From Enterovibrio baiacu (GTDB taxonomy: Bacteria; Pseudomonadota; Gammaproteobacteria; Enterobacterales; Vibrionaceae): 64,000 nt of DNA. Made by a program: the position numbers and the translations under genes. Shown here piece by piece: positions 18,399 through 27,707 of this stretch (positions are counted from its first letter, which is position 1; each line of letters begins with the position of its first letter). Under the pieces are notes generated by a model, which was not told the DNA's origin, made no database searches, and saw only the letters and a program-made list of their open reading frames with translations. Location of the stretch: assembly GCF_004120195.1 (NCBI RefSeq), contig NZ_SCHN01000007.1:372001-436000 (forward strand), written 5' to 3'.

Positions 18399-18476
18399 TC
18401 TCGGCTCCTTTCGGAATCTTTAATAATCATTGTCGGTTTGGGTGGCGACCAGCGTTCACCCAAACCGTATTCATGC

Positions 18477-20963
18477 TTAGGCTTTCACTACTTTAACGGC
18501 ACATTTCTTGTAATCCGTCTCTTTAGAAAGCGGGTCAGTAGCATCAAGCGTAAGCTTGTTCACCAGTTGCCCTGCATCAAAAAACGGCATAAAGATCAGC
18601 CCTTGTGGTACGCGATTACGTCCACGCGTCTCAACGTGTGACGTGACTTCACCTCGACGAGAAATAAGCTTGATCGCATCGCCACGGCGTAAGCCTCGCT
18701 TCTTCGCATCCAATGGGTGCATGTACACCACCGCATCTGGGAAGGCTTTATAAAGCTCAGGAACACGTCGCGTCATGGTGCCTGTGTGCCAATGCTCAAG
18801 CACTCGACCCGTTGATAGCCACAGATCGTACTCTTCGTCCGGGGCTTCCGCCGCTGGCTCATAAGGCAAGGCAAAGATCACGGCTTTTTTGTCAGGCTTA
18901 CCGTAGAACGCAAACGCTTCACCGGCTTTCACATAAGGGTCATGCCCTTCTGCGTAACGCCACAGGGTTTCTTTGCCGTCAACCACAGGCCAGCGTAAAC
19001 CACGTGCTTGGTGGTACTCTTCGAACGGTGCGAGGTCGTGCGCTTTGCCGCGACCAAACGCTGCATACTCTTCGAACAAGCCTTTCTGAATGTAGAAACC
19101 CGCCGCGCGTGCATCATCATTCAAGCGATCTTCTGGCACTTGATCGAGGCCGTATTGGTTAACTTGTCCGTTGGCATACAAGATGTCGAACAAGGTCTTG
19201 TCAGCAAATTCAGGCTTCTTCGCCACCAAATCCGCAGGCCACACATCTTTGACTTTGATGCGTTTAGACAGCTCAACGATTTGCCAAAGATCTGACTTCG
19301 CTTCACCTGGCGCTTTCACTTGCTGATACCAGAACTGGGTACGACGCTCAGCATTACCGTAAGCCCCTTCTTTCTCTACCCACATCGCTGTCGGAAGAAT
19401 CAGGTCCGAGGCCATCGCTGTGACCGTTGGGTAAGGGTCAGACGTGATAATGAAGTTACGCGGATCGCGGTAACCCGGTAAGCGCTCTTCATTGATGTTA
19501 GGGCCGGCTTGCATGTTGTTGTTACACATTACCCAGTACACATTCAGCTTGCCGTCTTTCAGCATGCGATCTTGCAATACAGCGTGGTAACCGGGTTTCG
19601 GCGGGATAGTGCCTTCTGGCAATTTCCATTTCGCTTCCGCAAACGCGCGGTGTTTTGGATTGTTCACCACCATGTCTGCTGGCAGACGGTGTGCAAATGT
19701 ACCCACTTCACGTGCTGTACCGCACGCTGAAGGTTGGCCTGTTAACGAGAATGGGCCGCAACCTGGCTTCGAAATTTTGCCCGTCAATAGGTGGATGTTG
19801 TAACAAAGGTTATTCGCCCACACGCCGCGAGTATGCTGGTTGAAACCCATTGTCCAGTAAGAGACTACATTCACTTTCGGGTCAGCATAAAGCTCGGCCA
19901 ACGCAACGAGTTGATCTTCTGGTACACCAGAGAGTTTTGATACAGATTCAACATCGTAGTCCGCGACAAACTTCGCAAACGCGTCGAAATCGATAGGGTC
20001 TGACGCACCGCTACCTGCGTTTTTCGCATTCTGCTCAAGTGGGTTCGTTGGGCGCAAACCATAACCAATGTCGGTTGCACCTTTACGGAAATTAACGTGT
20101 TTTGCGATGAAGTCTTTGTCGACTTTGTCGTTTTGAATGATGTAGTTGGCAATGTAGTTCAGAATCGCGAGATCAGTTTGTGGCGTGAAGATCATGCCGT
20201 TATCTGCTAACTCGAAACTGCGGTGTTCGTACGTAGACAGTACCGCCACTTTTACGTGATCTGCCGATAATCGGCGGTCAGCCAAACGCGACCACAAAAT
20301 GGGGTGCATCTCTGCCATGTTAGATCCCCAAAGCACAAACGCATCCGCTTGCTCAAGGTCGTCATAACAGCCCATGGGTTCATCCATACCAAAGGTACGC
20401 ATGAAACCTACAACCGCAGAGGCCATACAGTGACGTGCATTCGGGTCAATATTATTGGTTAGGAAGCCTGCCTTCATTAGTTTCGATGCAGCATATCCCT
20501 CCCAAACGGTCCATTGGCCTGAGCCAAACATGCCAACGGTCGTTGGGCCGTTTTCTTGGATCGCTTTAGTGAATTTCTCCGCCATCAAATCCAGCGCTTC
20601 GTCCCAACTGATTGCTTCGAATTCGCCTTCTTTGTCGTAAACACCGTTTTTCTTACGTAGCATTGGCTGTGTAAGACGGTCTTTTCCGTACATGATTTTC
20701 GGTAGGAAATAGCCTTTAACACAGTTCAGACCGCGGTTAACCGGTGCTTCTGGGTCGCCTTGTGTTGCTACAACACGCCCATTTTGTGTCCCTACAAGAA
20801 CGCCACAGCCAGTACCACAAAATCGGCACGGTGCTTTATCCCATTTTACTTCTTCGTCGGTTCCCGCTGCCTGCGCAACAGACACGGGAAGTGTAATACC
20901 CGCCGCACCGGCCGCCGCAGCAGCTGCATTTGCTTTGAGAAACTTTCTACGTGTCAGGGTCAT
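18477..20963 (-). CDS. napA: NapA, catalytic subunit of periplasmic nitrate reductase
   Basis: 828 residues, the family's normal length. Twin-arginine signal T-R-R-K-F-L-K with an Ala-rich h-region. The [4Fe-4S] ligands are Cys46, 49, 53 and 81 (C-R-F-C-G-T-G-C, then CVKG). The molybdenum ligand is likely Cys179 in NARHCMAS. Binds bis-MGD and reduces nitrate to nitrite in the periplasm. Its ATG overlaps the napD stop (ATGA). Folded in the cytoplasm with help from NapD and NapF before Tat export. Confidence 0.97.
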   Translation of the reverse strand: MTLTRRKFLKANAAAAAAGAAGITLPVSVAQAAGTDEEVKWDKAPCRFCGTGCGVLVGTQNGRVVATQGDPEAPVNRGLNCVKGYFLPKIMYGKDRLTQPMLRKKNGVYDKEGEFEAISWDEALDLMAEKFTKAIQENGPTTVGMFGSGQWTVWEGYAASKLMKAGFLTNNIDPNARHCMASAVVGFMRTFGMDEPMGCYDDLEQADAFVLWGSNMAEMHPILWSRLADRRLSADHVKVAVLSTYEHRSFELADNGMIFTPQTDLAILNYIANYIIQNDKVDKDFIAKHVNFRKGATDIGYGLRPTNPLEQNAKNAGSGASDPIDFDAFAKFVADYDVESVSKLSGVPEDQLVALAELYADPKVNVVSYWTMGFNQHTRGVWANNLCYNIHLLTGKISKPGCGPFSLTGQPSACGTAREVGTFAHRLPADMVVNNPKHRAFAEAKWKLPEGTIPPKPGYHAVLQDRMLKDGKLNVYWVMCNNNMQAGPNINEERLPGYRDPRNFIITSDPYPTVTAMASDLILPTAMWVEKEGAYGNAERRTQFWYQQVKAPGEAKSDLWQIVELSKRIKVKDVWPADLVAKKPEFADKTLFDILYANGQVNQYGLDQVPEDRLNDDARAAGFYIQKGLFEEYAAFGRGKAHDLAPFEEYHQARGLRWPVVDGKETLWRYAEGHDPYVKAGEAFAFYGKPDKKAVIFALPYEPAAEAPDEEYDLWLSTGRVLEHWHTGTMTRRVPELYKAFPDAVVYMHPLDAKKRGLRRGDAIKLISRRGEVTSHVETRGRNRVPQGLIFMPFFDAGQLVNKLTLDATDPLSKETDYKKCAVKVVKA

Positions 20964-21244
20964 AGCCTCACTCCTTCCAGATTGCTTTCAGGTTCTATGT
21001 TTTCGTTTTCGACCTGATGAAACACAAGCGTCGCCGCCAGTACACCCGGCAACGCTTTAATTTGTTCAAAGATATCGAGCAACTCGCCGCGACTGTCACC
21101 TTCTACCACCACCACCAACTTCCCCGTTTGATTGGTTGCGGGCACTTCCGTGCCTGGTAGTGCTTCGATACGTTCTTTCACCTGTTCCGTTTGATCGGCG
21201 GCGGCGTGAACGACAAGGCTGCTGACGTGATATTCCTCACTCAT
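20960..21244 (-). CDS. napD: NapD, chaperone for NapA
   Basis: 94 residues from the ATG at 21244, which overlaps the napF stop (ATGA) and has a GGAG site. The longer frame to 21334 runs inside napF and is not needed. '[12 protein letters not shown]' at the N-terminus and '[15 protein letters not shown]' are the typical ferredoxin-like blocks of NapD, which binds the NapA twin-arginine signal and delays export until the cofactor is inserted. Confidence 0.94.
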   Translation of the reverse strand: MSEEYHVSSLVVHAAADQTEQVKERIEALPGTEVPATNQTGKLVVVVEGDSRGELLDIFEQIKALPGVLAATLVFHQVENENIEPESNLEGVRL

Positions 21245-21756
21245 AGCTGTTGCTCCGTTATTGTTTTTGTATTGGTTTGCATCGTGATGGCATCGACAGG
21301 GCAAGGCGAAAGACATGCGCCACATCCCGTACAATCATCACTGTTAAATTGAGGTTGAGCGACTGAGCCCACAGACAAGCGAAATCGAATCGCTTGTGTT
21401 TCACATGCGTCTGCACAACTGCGGCATTCAACGGATTTTTTGGCAAGACACGCATCGTCAATAGAAATGGCTTGTTGCCAAGGCTGGGCGTGCTCTTCGA
21501 GAAAGAGAGGTTCTGGGCAGGCATCTGCACAGGCGTAACAGAAGGTGCATTCTCCTGACGTGAAATCCACTGTAGGGAAGCCACCATCACCTTGCTTAAT
21601 GATTTGTGTTTCACAGGCTTTGATGCATTCGCCGCAACGCGAGCAGTCATCAGTAAACGTCGACACGTCTTTAATCCAAGGCAGCGGCTGAATGCTTGCC
21701 TTTGCGATGTGTTTAAAAGGTGTTCGCATAAACGCGCGACGTCGATTGTCTACCAT
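21241..21756 (-). CDS. napF: NapF, ferredoxin-type maturation protein
   Basis: 171 residues, no export signal. Four-cysteine cluster motifs: CSRCGECIKAC, CTFCYACADACPEP, a partial CRSCADAC and CTGCGACLSPCP, binding several [4Fe-4S] clusters. NapF works in the cytoplasm on NapA iron-sulfur maturation. First gene of napFDABC. The divergent narQ promoter region lies upstream. Confidence 0.94.
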   Translation of the reverse strand: MVDNRRRAFMRTPFKHIAKASIQPLPWIKDVSTFTDDCSRCGECIKACETQIIKQGDGGFPTVDFTSGECTFCYACADACPEPLFLEEHAQPWQQAISIDDACLAKKSVECRSCADACETQAIRFRLSVGSVAQPQFNSDDCTGCGACLSPCPVDAITMQTNTKTITEQQL

Positions 21757-21877
21757 GTTTTCCTTCAGACTTCTCGCAAATTATGAACCTAGTAGATAAA
21801 CACTTAGGTTGATAGCGAATGCAAAGAAGATGTTTAAATCTTGAGAAAACAGTAGAGGGATTACGGAAGTAGTTATA

Positions 21878-21893
21878 TAACCCTTAAGGGGTA
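21878..21893. promoter_or_regulatory. Candidate NarP/NarL 7-2-7 binding site
   Basis: TAACCCT-TA-AGGGGTA. The right half is a perfect TACYYMT heptamer on the minus strand (TACCCCT); the left differs at one position. The 2-nt spacing is that preferred by NarP and NarL. It lies between napF and the narQ-like gene, 122 nt upstream of the napF start. Confidence 0.68.
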
Positions 21894-21907
21894 TATAGGG
21901 GGTAGTA

Positions 21908-21921
21908 TTGCGCTAGATCAA
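21908..21921. promoter_or_regulatory. Candidate FNR box upstream of nap
   Basis: TTGCGCTAGATCAA compared with TTGAT-N4-ATCAA: the right half is perfect and the left matches 3 of 5. Fifteen nt from the NarP-like site, giving the FNR + NarP arrangement known for nap promoters. Confidence 0.55.
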
Positions 21922-22044
21922 TTAATTGGGTTGAAATGGCTCACATTATGGAAGGCGTAACCCTAATCTCTCAGATCCACATTTTAGGAACACCCTGGTT
22001 AGTTTTTATTATTCAATCATTTTAGTGGTCAGTGAACAGACAAT

Positions 22045-23757
22045 ATGACGGAACCGCATCAAGCTATTTCAGTGAAACGATCAGTCACCACCACGGTGGC
22101 CCGTTCCCTCATTGCCATCCTTTTGTTAGCCGTCATTATCACGGGGTTTTCTATTATTACCTTGGCGTCTAGCCTGAACGATGCGGCGGCAATAAACACG
22201 TCTGGCTCGTTGCGTATGCAAAGCTATCGCATCGCCTATGACATTACCGTGGACTCCCCTCGCCTTCGCGCCCACGTAGGGTCGTTTCAAGATTCACTGT
22301 TGTCGCAAGAACTTCAGCTCTTAAACAACCTCGCAGTGCCGGAAGAAATCCGTCAACGATACGATGCACTGATCATCAATTGGACACGGTTACGACCTGA
22401 ACTTGAAGGGCCAGATCGCGCGTTTTACCTAGAACAAGTCGCCCGATTCGTGAACGATATCGACCAATTCGTGTTTGCGCTTCAACGCCATTCTGAAAAC
22501 AAATTACAAGTGCTCGCCCTGGTTGGCAGCGTAGGGTTAGGGCTCATTCTTGCCGTTGTGCTTTTCCTGATCCATTACACACAAAAACGTATCGTGAACC
22601 CACTCAACATGTTGGTGTCAGCCAGTCAAAACATTCAAAACAAGGTGTTTGATGTCGATCTTCCACCTTGTCGAAACAACGAACTTGGCGTGCTTTCAAA
22701 CAACTTCTCCGTGATGGCAAAAGAGCTCAAAGAGCTCTACTTCAACCTCGAGTCGAAAATCGAATCAAAAACACTGAAGCTCACCAAAGCGAACCGCTCG
22801 TTAAACGTTCTGTATGAATGCTCAACGCAACTCTCTTCAAGCTTTTTAACCCGAGAAACCTTTGAAAATATCCTCGCCGTCACGCTTAATGCTGACGGTG
22901 TCAATGCACTGCGTTTAAACGTGCAACATGCAAACCAAACAGAATGGCAACTTAATGCCATTGCAAATGACATTCCCCAAAACGCAAAGTGGCACTCCCT
23001 TCCGTTGAGTGTGGATGGCGATGCGCTAGGTACGTTGGAATGGCAAGGCAACAAGAACGTTGTGGATGACATGATGTTGTCGAACCTTGCCTTCATCCTT
23101 TCCCGCGGTATCTACTACAGCCACGCACAGAAACAAGCCATGCACCTTGCTGTGATGGAAGAACGGGCAACGTTGGCGCGTGAACTGCACGATTCCATTG
23201 CACAGTCGCTGTCTTATCTGAAAATTCAAACCAGCCTGCTCAAACGCCACTTAAAAACCATCGATTCAGATGAATGCAAATCTATTGCTGATGAAATCAG
23301 TGAACAACTAAAAACGGCTTACGACCAGTTACGCGAATTGCTGAATGCATTTCGTCTGTCTTTAACCAATAGTGACTTTGGCTTGGCACTCGAAGAAATG
23401 ATCGAAGCGCTGCAAGGGCAAACACCCACAAACATTACGGTGGAATCAACCTTAGATACCTTGTCCATTGATGCCCAACGCCAAATGCACATCCTCCAAA
23501 TCATCCGTGAAGCCTGCAGTAATGCGATCAAGCACGCTAACGCGAAATCGTTACGTATCCAATGTGGGCAAGAGGAAGACAAAGGGTATGTTGAAATCGT
23601 CGATGACGGTATCGGGTTCTCATTGGATCAAGATAAGCCCGATCATTATGGGTTGAATATAATGAATGAGCGCGCATTGATGCTTGGCGGACAAGTTGAT
23701 ATCGTCTCCGCCCCGTCTGAAGGCTGTCGCGTCTCCCTCACCTTTCCACTCAAATAG
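22045..23757 (+). CDS. narQ: NarQ-type nitrate/nitrite sensor kinase
   Basis: 570 residues. TM1 about 21-41; P-box at 46-64 containing 'INTSGSLRMQSYRIA', the nitrate-binding helix; TM2 154-178; HAMP about 179-232; GAF-like region about 255-360; HisKA_3 with phosphoacceptor His382 in 'ARELHDSIAQ'; HATPase N-box with Asn492 and 'DDGIGF' (519-524). The layout and pairing with a NarP-like regulator support NarQ rather than NarX, though the two are hard to separate. Senses periplasmic nitrate and phosphorylates NarP. 15 nt before narP. Confidence 0.9.
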   Translation: MTEPHQAISVKRSVTTTVARSLIAILLLAVIITGFSIITLASSLNDAAAINTSGSLRMQSYRIAYDITVDSPRLRAHVGSFQDSLLSQELQLLNNLAVPEEIRQRYDALIINWTRLRPELEGPDRAFYLEQVARFVNDIDQFVFALQRHSENKLQVLALVGSVGLGLILAVVLFLIHYTQKRIVNPLNMLVSASQNIQNKVFDVDLPPCRNNELGVLSNNFSVMAKELKELYFNLESKIESKTLKLTKANRSLNVLYECSTQLSSSFLTRETFENILAVTLNADGVNALRLNVQHANQTEWQLNAIANDIPQNAKWHSLPLSVDGDALGTLEWQGNKNVVDDMMLSNLAFILSRGIYYSHAQKQAMHLAVMEERATLARELHDSIAQSLSYLKIQTSLLKRHLKTIDSDECKSIADEISEQLKTAYDQLRELLNAFRLSLTNSDFGLALEEMIEALQGQTPTNITVESTLDTLSIDAQRQMHILQIIREACSNAIKHANAKSLRIQCGQEEDKGYVEIVDDGIGFSLDQDKPDHYGLNIMNERALMLGGQVDIVSAPSEGCRVSLTFPLK

Positions 23758-23772
23758 TTCAATCAGGAGAAA

Positions 23773-24408
23773 ATGATGGATCAATGGAATGTACTCCTTG
23801 TTGATGATCATCCGTTAATGCGTAAAGGGCTGTCCCAATTACTGCGTTTTGAACCTGAGTTTGAAACGGTCAATGAAGCCAGTAACGGCACAGATGCTAT
23901 TGCAGCGGTGGCAAGGCAGGAGCCTGATTTAATCGTGCTCGACCTCAACATGAAAGGCATGTCGGGATTAGATACTCTGCGGGCACTCCGTAACGATGGA
24001 TGCACGTCGACAATCGTGATCCTCACGGTTTCTGACAGTCCGAGTGATATCAGTGCGATTGTGCAGTCTGGTGCCGATGGCTACCTGCTCAAAGACTGCG
24101 AACCCGAAGAGCTAATTGAGAAGCTAAAAATCGCCATGACGGGTGAAAAAGCCTACAGCGACGAAGTGAAGGAATACATTAACCAAGGCGCGAACCAGAT
24201 ATCGCCGTTGAGTGTATTGACGGAGCGGGAGATGCAAATTTTACAACAAGTTGCCAAGGGGTTTCGTAACAAGCAGATTGCGGAAAACCTCTATATTTCA
24301 GAAGCGACAGTGAAAGTGCATTTAAAAAACCTGCTGAAGAAACTGGGTGTAGATTCAAGGGTGGCCGCCACCGTGCTTTACCTCGAAAACGAGCCGACGG
24401 CGCTGTAA
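23773..24408 (+). CDS. narP: NarP-type nitrate/nitrite response regulator
   Basis: 211 residues. Receiver domain with acidic pair D11-D12, phosphoacceptor Asp57 in 'LIVLDLNM' and Lys107. LuxR-type HTH at about 147-203 ('LTEREMQILQQVAKG', 'EATVKVHLKNLLKKL'). Preceded by CAGGAGA; ATG 23773 or 23776. Likely activates the divergent nap operon through the 7-2-7 site at 21878. Confidence 0.92.
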   Translation: MMDQWNVLLVDDHPLMRKGLSQLLRFEPEFETVNEASNGTDAIAAVARQEPDLIVLDLNMKGMSGLDTLRALRNDGCTSTIVILTVSDSPSDISAIVQSGADGYLLKDCEPEELIEKLKIAMTGEKAYSDEVKEYINQGANQISPLSVLTEREMQILQQVAKGFRNKQIAENLYISEATVKVHLKNLLKKLGVDSRVAATVLYLENEPTAL

Positions 24409-24428
24409 CTCACCAAAAAAACGATAGA

Positions 24429-24457
24429 AAAAGGAGGCATAAAAGCCTCCTTTTTTA
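24429..24457 (+). terminator. Terminator of narQP
   Basis: AAAGGAGGC (24430-24438), loop ATAAAA, GCCTCCTTT (24445-24453) followed by more T. Confidence 0.9.
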
Positions 24458-24521
24458 GTGCTTACCGCGGTTTATTCAGTGTTTTCTCAAAGAACAAACT
24501 TACGCATTGTGAGCAACTGAC

Positions 24522-27212
24522 TTAGATAAGACTATCGTCGTTCAACGTAACGGTTTCTGCATCTGTCCATACCGTGATGGTGCGATCTTGCGTGTCGTGC
24601 GTGAACACGTAAGCATTCAACTCACCTACTTGGGTGTTGTTCAGACCCATGATGCTGATCATTTCTGCTGACAATGGAGCATTTACCGCACCATCTGCAT
24701 CGAAGCTCCAAGGTGTACCAGACATGTTAAGGGTGTCATCGCCTTCACCAAGGTAAGCAACAAAACCATCCCAGTCATCTGGTGTACCGAAATCTTCACC
24801 AAATGGTGAATCAGACTGCGCCCAGATTTCGTTCGGGTTAATCGTCACTTCTTGGTCACCTTCGTCACCAATAACGGCTTCGATTTGTGCCATCACGTTA
24901 CCTGTGATCGTCGGATCTGACTGGTAGCTTTCACCGGTAAAATCGACAATCGCATCGCCTTCAACCAACATCTTGTCAAAGCCGTTATCAGCGTTATACA
25001 TAGATTTGTTGATCACACGACCCGCTTGGTTTGTAACCGTGGTACCCACGAAATCGTCTTGACCGAAGATGAACACATCGTCACCCGCGCTACCGCGATA
25101 CTCATCAACACCCGTGCCACCGTCAATTTCAACGTCGCTACCAGGACCACCGTCGAGGTAATCATTGCCAGCGCCGCCAAGAAGGACATCTTGACCTGTA
25201 CCACCGTAGATTTCATCGTTACCGTCGCCACCTTCGATGACATCGTCACCTTCTTGGCCATAGATAACATCGTCGCCTACGCCACCCATGATGTGGTCAG
25301 CATCGTCACCACCGTAAATGGTGTCATTACCTTCTTCACCGTAAATGGTGTCTGCATCTGTCGTGCGGGTAGATTGGCTCGCTTCAACGTTAAATACAAC
25401 GTCGTTAAAGTCTTTGTCGCCCAGGCACCATAGATCTTCCCAGCAAGAAGCGTCGCCAGAGTTGATTTCGTGGTCACGGTTGTCGCCGTTTTTACCGGCT
25501 TCAGACACGTACACCATTGACGATGCAGAACCTTGCGTGATGGTTGGGCTAGAGCCGCTAAAGCTCAATGTGGCTTCGCCCGCATCGAAGTGCTTGCGGT
25601 CGCCATCAGGAATAATGAACAAGCTCAGTGTTACTGCACCTTCAACATCAATGTTGGCAGTAATGTCGGCAGCACCTTTTACATTATCTTCCAAGATGTA
25701 AGCTTTCAGTACGTTGCCATCTTCATCGAGTGCATACCAACCCACACTGTTGTTGTAAGTCGCGCTTGAAGAGAAGTTAGACAGATCAAGTGTCACTTCG
25801 CCACCACCACTGATGTCCCACGTGCCATCTGCTTTACGCACTAACTCTGTGGTTTGTCTGCCGTACTGGCCGCCGTAAATAAGGTCATCACCTTCACCGC
25901 CACGAATTTCATCATCGCCCCACTGGCCATAAATGGTGTCGTTACCTTTACCGCCGTCGATGTAATCTTCATCGTTTGCGATTTCAGTGAGATCACCGTT
26001 GTTGGCTTGCAGCGCCTCATAGTCAAGCGAAGAGACATTGGTGAGCGAATTAGGCACAAGGCTCAAATCGGTATCGGCTGTGATTTCTGGGCCATCGATT
26101 TGAATCAGGATTTTTCCGTTTTCGCCTATATTGTGGTAGTGATGGCCGTTACCGTCTGCATCAATGTCAATGACCGCAAAGGTATAGATGTTGCCATCAG
26201 AGTCACAGTAAGACAGTTTGTAGTCGACGTTGGCATCGTAGGTTTGACCGTCAAGGTTGACTGACTGTGTTTTATCGTCAGAGTACTCATTGCAACGGTC
26301 ATCGCCATTTAACTGGTCATCATCATCGTTAAACGTGATTTGTTCGTGCGTGCCATTGAAGCTCAACTTCGGTGGCAAACACGATTGGTGGAAATTACCA
26401 CCGTTGGTGATAGAGAAGCTTTCGTTCAATACGAATGCTTTGATTGACCCGTCATTGCCAAAGTTCGGGCTTGCAGTGTTGCCGTAGATAACGTCATCAC
26501 CGTCGCCACCATACAGCTCATCTTGGCCATTATTGCCTTCGATGAAATCATCGCCGCCCTGGCCGTATACAACGTCATCACCATTGCCTGCAGAAATCAC
26601 ATCATCATCGCCAATCCCATGATCAATCTCCGGTGAAGCAGGTGTAACAATGTCATCGTAATCAAGGCTGCTTACGTTTTGGTAAGAGTTAGGAACAAGG
26701 CTCAAATCCGTGTCTGACGTAATTTCTGGGCCGTCAGTCTGAACAAGAATTTTGCCATTTTCGCCCGCGTTGTTGTAGTGATGGCCATTTCCATCAGAAT
26801 CAACGTCTACGACGACAAAGGTATACACGTTGCCTGCGGCGTCGCAGTACTGAAGTTGGAAATCAACGTTCACATCGCACTCTTGGCCGTTAAGCGTTAC
26901 CGTTTGGCTCTTGTCATCAGAATACTCGTTGCAACGATCGTCACCATTCAATTGGTCATCGTCATCATTGAAACTAACGTTGGTCGTGCTGCCCGAAAAG
27001 TTCAGTGTTGGTGGAAAGTTCCAAGTGTTGAAGTTACCGCAGTCTGCAGAGAAGTCAGCTCCCATCACAAAGACTGCAGCCGTTTTATTGTCAGACGAAG
27101 AACCTGACGTATCACCGTAGATAACATCGTTGCCATCAAAACCGTTGATCGTGTCTTTTCCCGTCGTACCATTCAACGTATCCGCAGAATTGGTTCCATT
27201 GATATCCGCCAT
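24522..27212 (-). CDS. RTX-type (hemolysin-like calcium-binding repeat) secreted protein
   Basis: 896 residues, no N-terminal signal. Glycine/aspartate nonapeptide repeats (GGxGxDxxx) occur at about 5-35, 200-245, 416-448 and a long block at 620-710, pointing to type I secretion and calcium-dependent folding outside the cell. Between them are two near-identical modules (about residues 44-188 and 257-398) sharing 'FNDDDDQLNGDDRCNEYSDD'. Residues ~590-610 ('WEDLWCLGDKDFNDVVFNVE') look like a DUF4114 domain end. Nine cysteines (58, 94, 112, 123, 278, 307, 336, 590, 596) are unusual for an RTX substrate. The C-terminal 180 residues lack repeats and should hold the secretion signal. No exporter genes adjoin. 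Function unknown; adhesin or matrix protein is a guess. Confidence 0.87.
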   Translation of the reverse strand: MADINGTNSADTLNGTTGKDTINGFDGNDVIYGDTSGSSSDNKTAAVFVMGADFSADCGNFNTWNFPPTLNFSGSTTNVSFNDDDDQLNGDDRCNEYSDDKSQTVTLNGQECDVNVDFQLQYCDAAGNVYTFVVVDVDSDGNGHHYNNAGENGKILVQTDGPEITSDTDLSLVPNSYQNVSSLDYDDIVTPASPEIDHGIGDDDVISAGNGDDVVYGQGGDDFIEGNNGQDELYGGDGDDVIYGNTASPNFGNDGSIKAFVLNESFSITNGGNFHQSCLPPKLSFNGTHEQITFNDDDDQLNGDDRCNEYSDDKTQSVNLDGQTYDANVDYKLSYCDSDGNIYTFAVIDIDADGNGHHYHNIGENGKILIQIDGPEITADTDLSLVPNSLTNVSSLDYEALQANNGDLTEIANDEDYIDGGKGNDTIYGQWGDDEIRGGEGDDLIYGGQYGRQTTELVRKADGTWDISGGGEVTLDLSNFSSSATYNNSVGWYALDEDGNVLKAYILEDNVKGAADITANIDVEGAVTLSLFIIPDGDRKHFDAGEATLSFSGSSPTITQGSASSMVYVSEAGKNGDNRDHEINSGDASCWEDLWCLGDKDFNDVVFNVEASQSTRTTDADTIYGEEGNDTIYGGDDADHIMGGVGDDVIYGQEGDDVIEGGDGNDEIYGGTGQDVLLGGAGNDYLDGGPGSDVEIDGGTGVDEYRGSAGDDVFIFGQDDFVGTTVTNQAGRVINKSMYNADNGFDKMLVEGDAIVDFTGESYQSDPTITGNVMAQIEAVIGDEGDQEVTINPNEIWAQSDSPFGEDFGTPDDWDGFVAYLGEGDDTLNMSGTPWSFDADGAVNAPLSAEMISIMGLNNTQVGELNAYVFTHDTQDRTITVWTDAETVTLNDDSLI
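26019..27083 (-). repeat. Internal duplication inside the RTX protein
   Basis: Two modules of about 145 residues: 26649-27083 (residues 44-188) and 26019-26444 (residues 257-398). Shared blocks include 'DDRCNEYSDDK', 'DGNGHHY', 'GENGKILVQ', 'DGPEIT' and 'TDLSLVPNS'. They are separated by an RTX repeat block. Confidence 0.85.
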
Positions 27213-27656
27213 TTCATTTCCCTCTTTTATGCTAACAAAGCAAGAGGCAGCCCGGCCATCTCCCGATGAAGCAACGTCAATTCATCAACGAAGCCATCAA
27301 AGAGACCCGACACTTTCCGTCCCCAACTCGCGATGGGTTTGGCTTTTACTCCTAGATATTGTCCTATTGGTGAGTGTTGCTTTGGGCACTATTGGAACGC
27401 TATACAACCCGGAAAAACGTTTTGCGCCGCTGTTCATATGACACACAGGTTCGTAGATTGAGTTACTCCCAGCAAGCATATCTGGGGCTTTTAATGTGAA
27501 TTTAAGGACAAGTGCGGGAAAGTTTTTAGTCAAGAATGATGAAAGGATTAATGAGCCATTAGACGTAATTATACGGGATGCAATACTGTTGAATGGAATA
27601 AGTATGAAAGTCTAGAAAGTTAGTGACTAGTAAAATATCCTTCTTAATTAAAACCA
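27213..27656. other. Intergenic region upstream of the RTX gene
   Basis: 444 nt that should hold the RTX gene promoter (reading left). It also contains a plus-strand open frame 27229-27441 of 70 codons ending in a clear hydrophobic segment (RWVWLLLLDIVLLVSVALG) but without a ribosome site, so I do not call it a gene. The part from 27540 to 27656 is AT-rich with nothing recognisable. Confidence 0.4.
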
Positions 27657-27685
27657 AAAGCCATCATAGTGATGGCTTTTGTTAA
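27657..27685. terminator. Terminator after the peptide transporter gene
   Basis: AAAAGCCATCA (27657-27667), loop TAG, TGATGGCTTTT (27671-27681). The A-run reads as U-rich on the minus strand, downstream of the POT transporter; T-rich on the plus strand too. Confidence 0.85.
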
Positions 27686-27707
27686 TATTTATAAGCGTTT
27701 ACTAATG

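Noticed and set aside
21245-21334. 30-residue extension of NapD
   Set aside because: Lies entirely inside napF; NapD of normal length starts at the ATG overlapping the napF stop.
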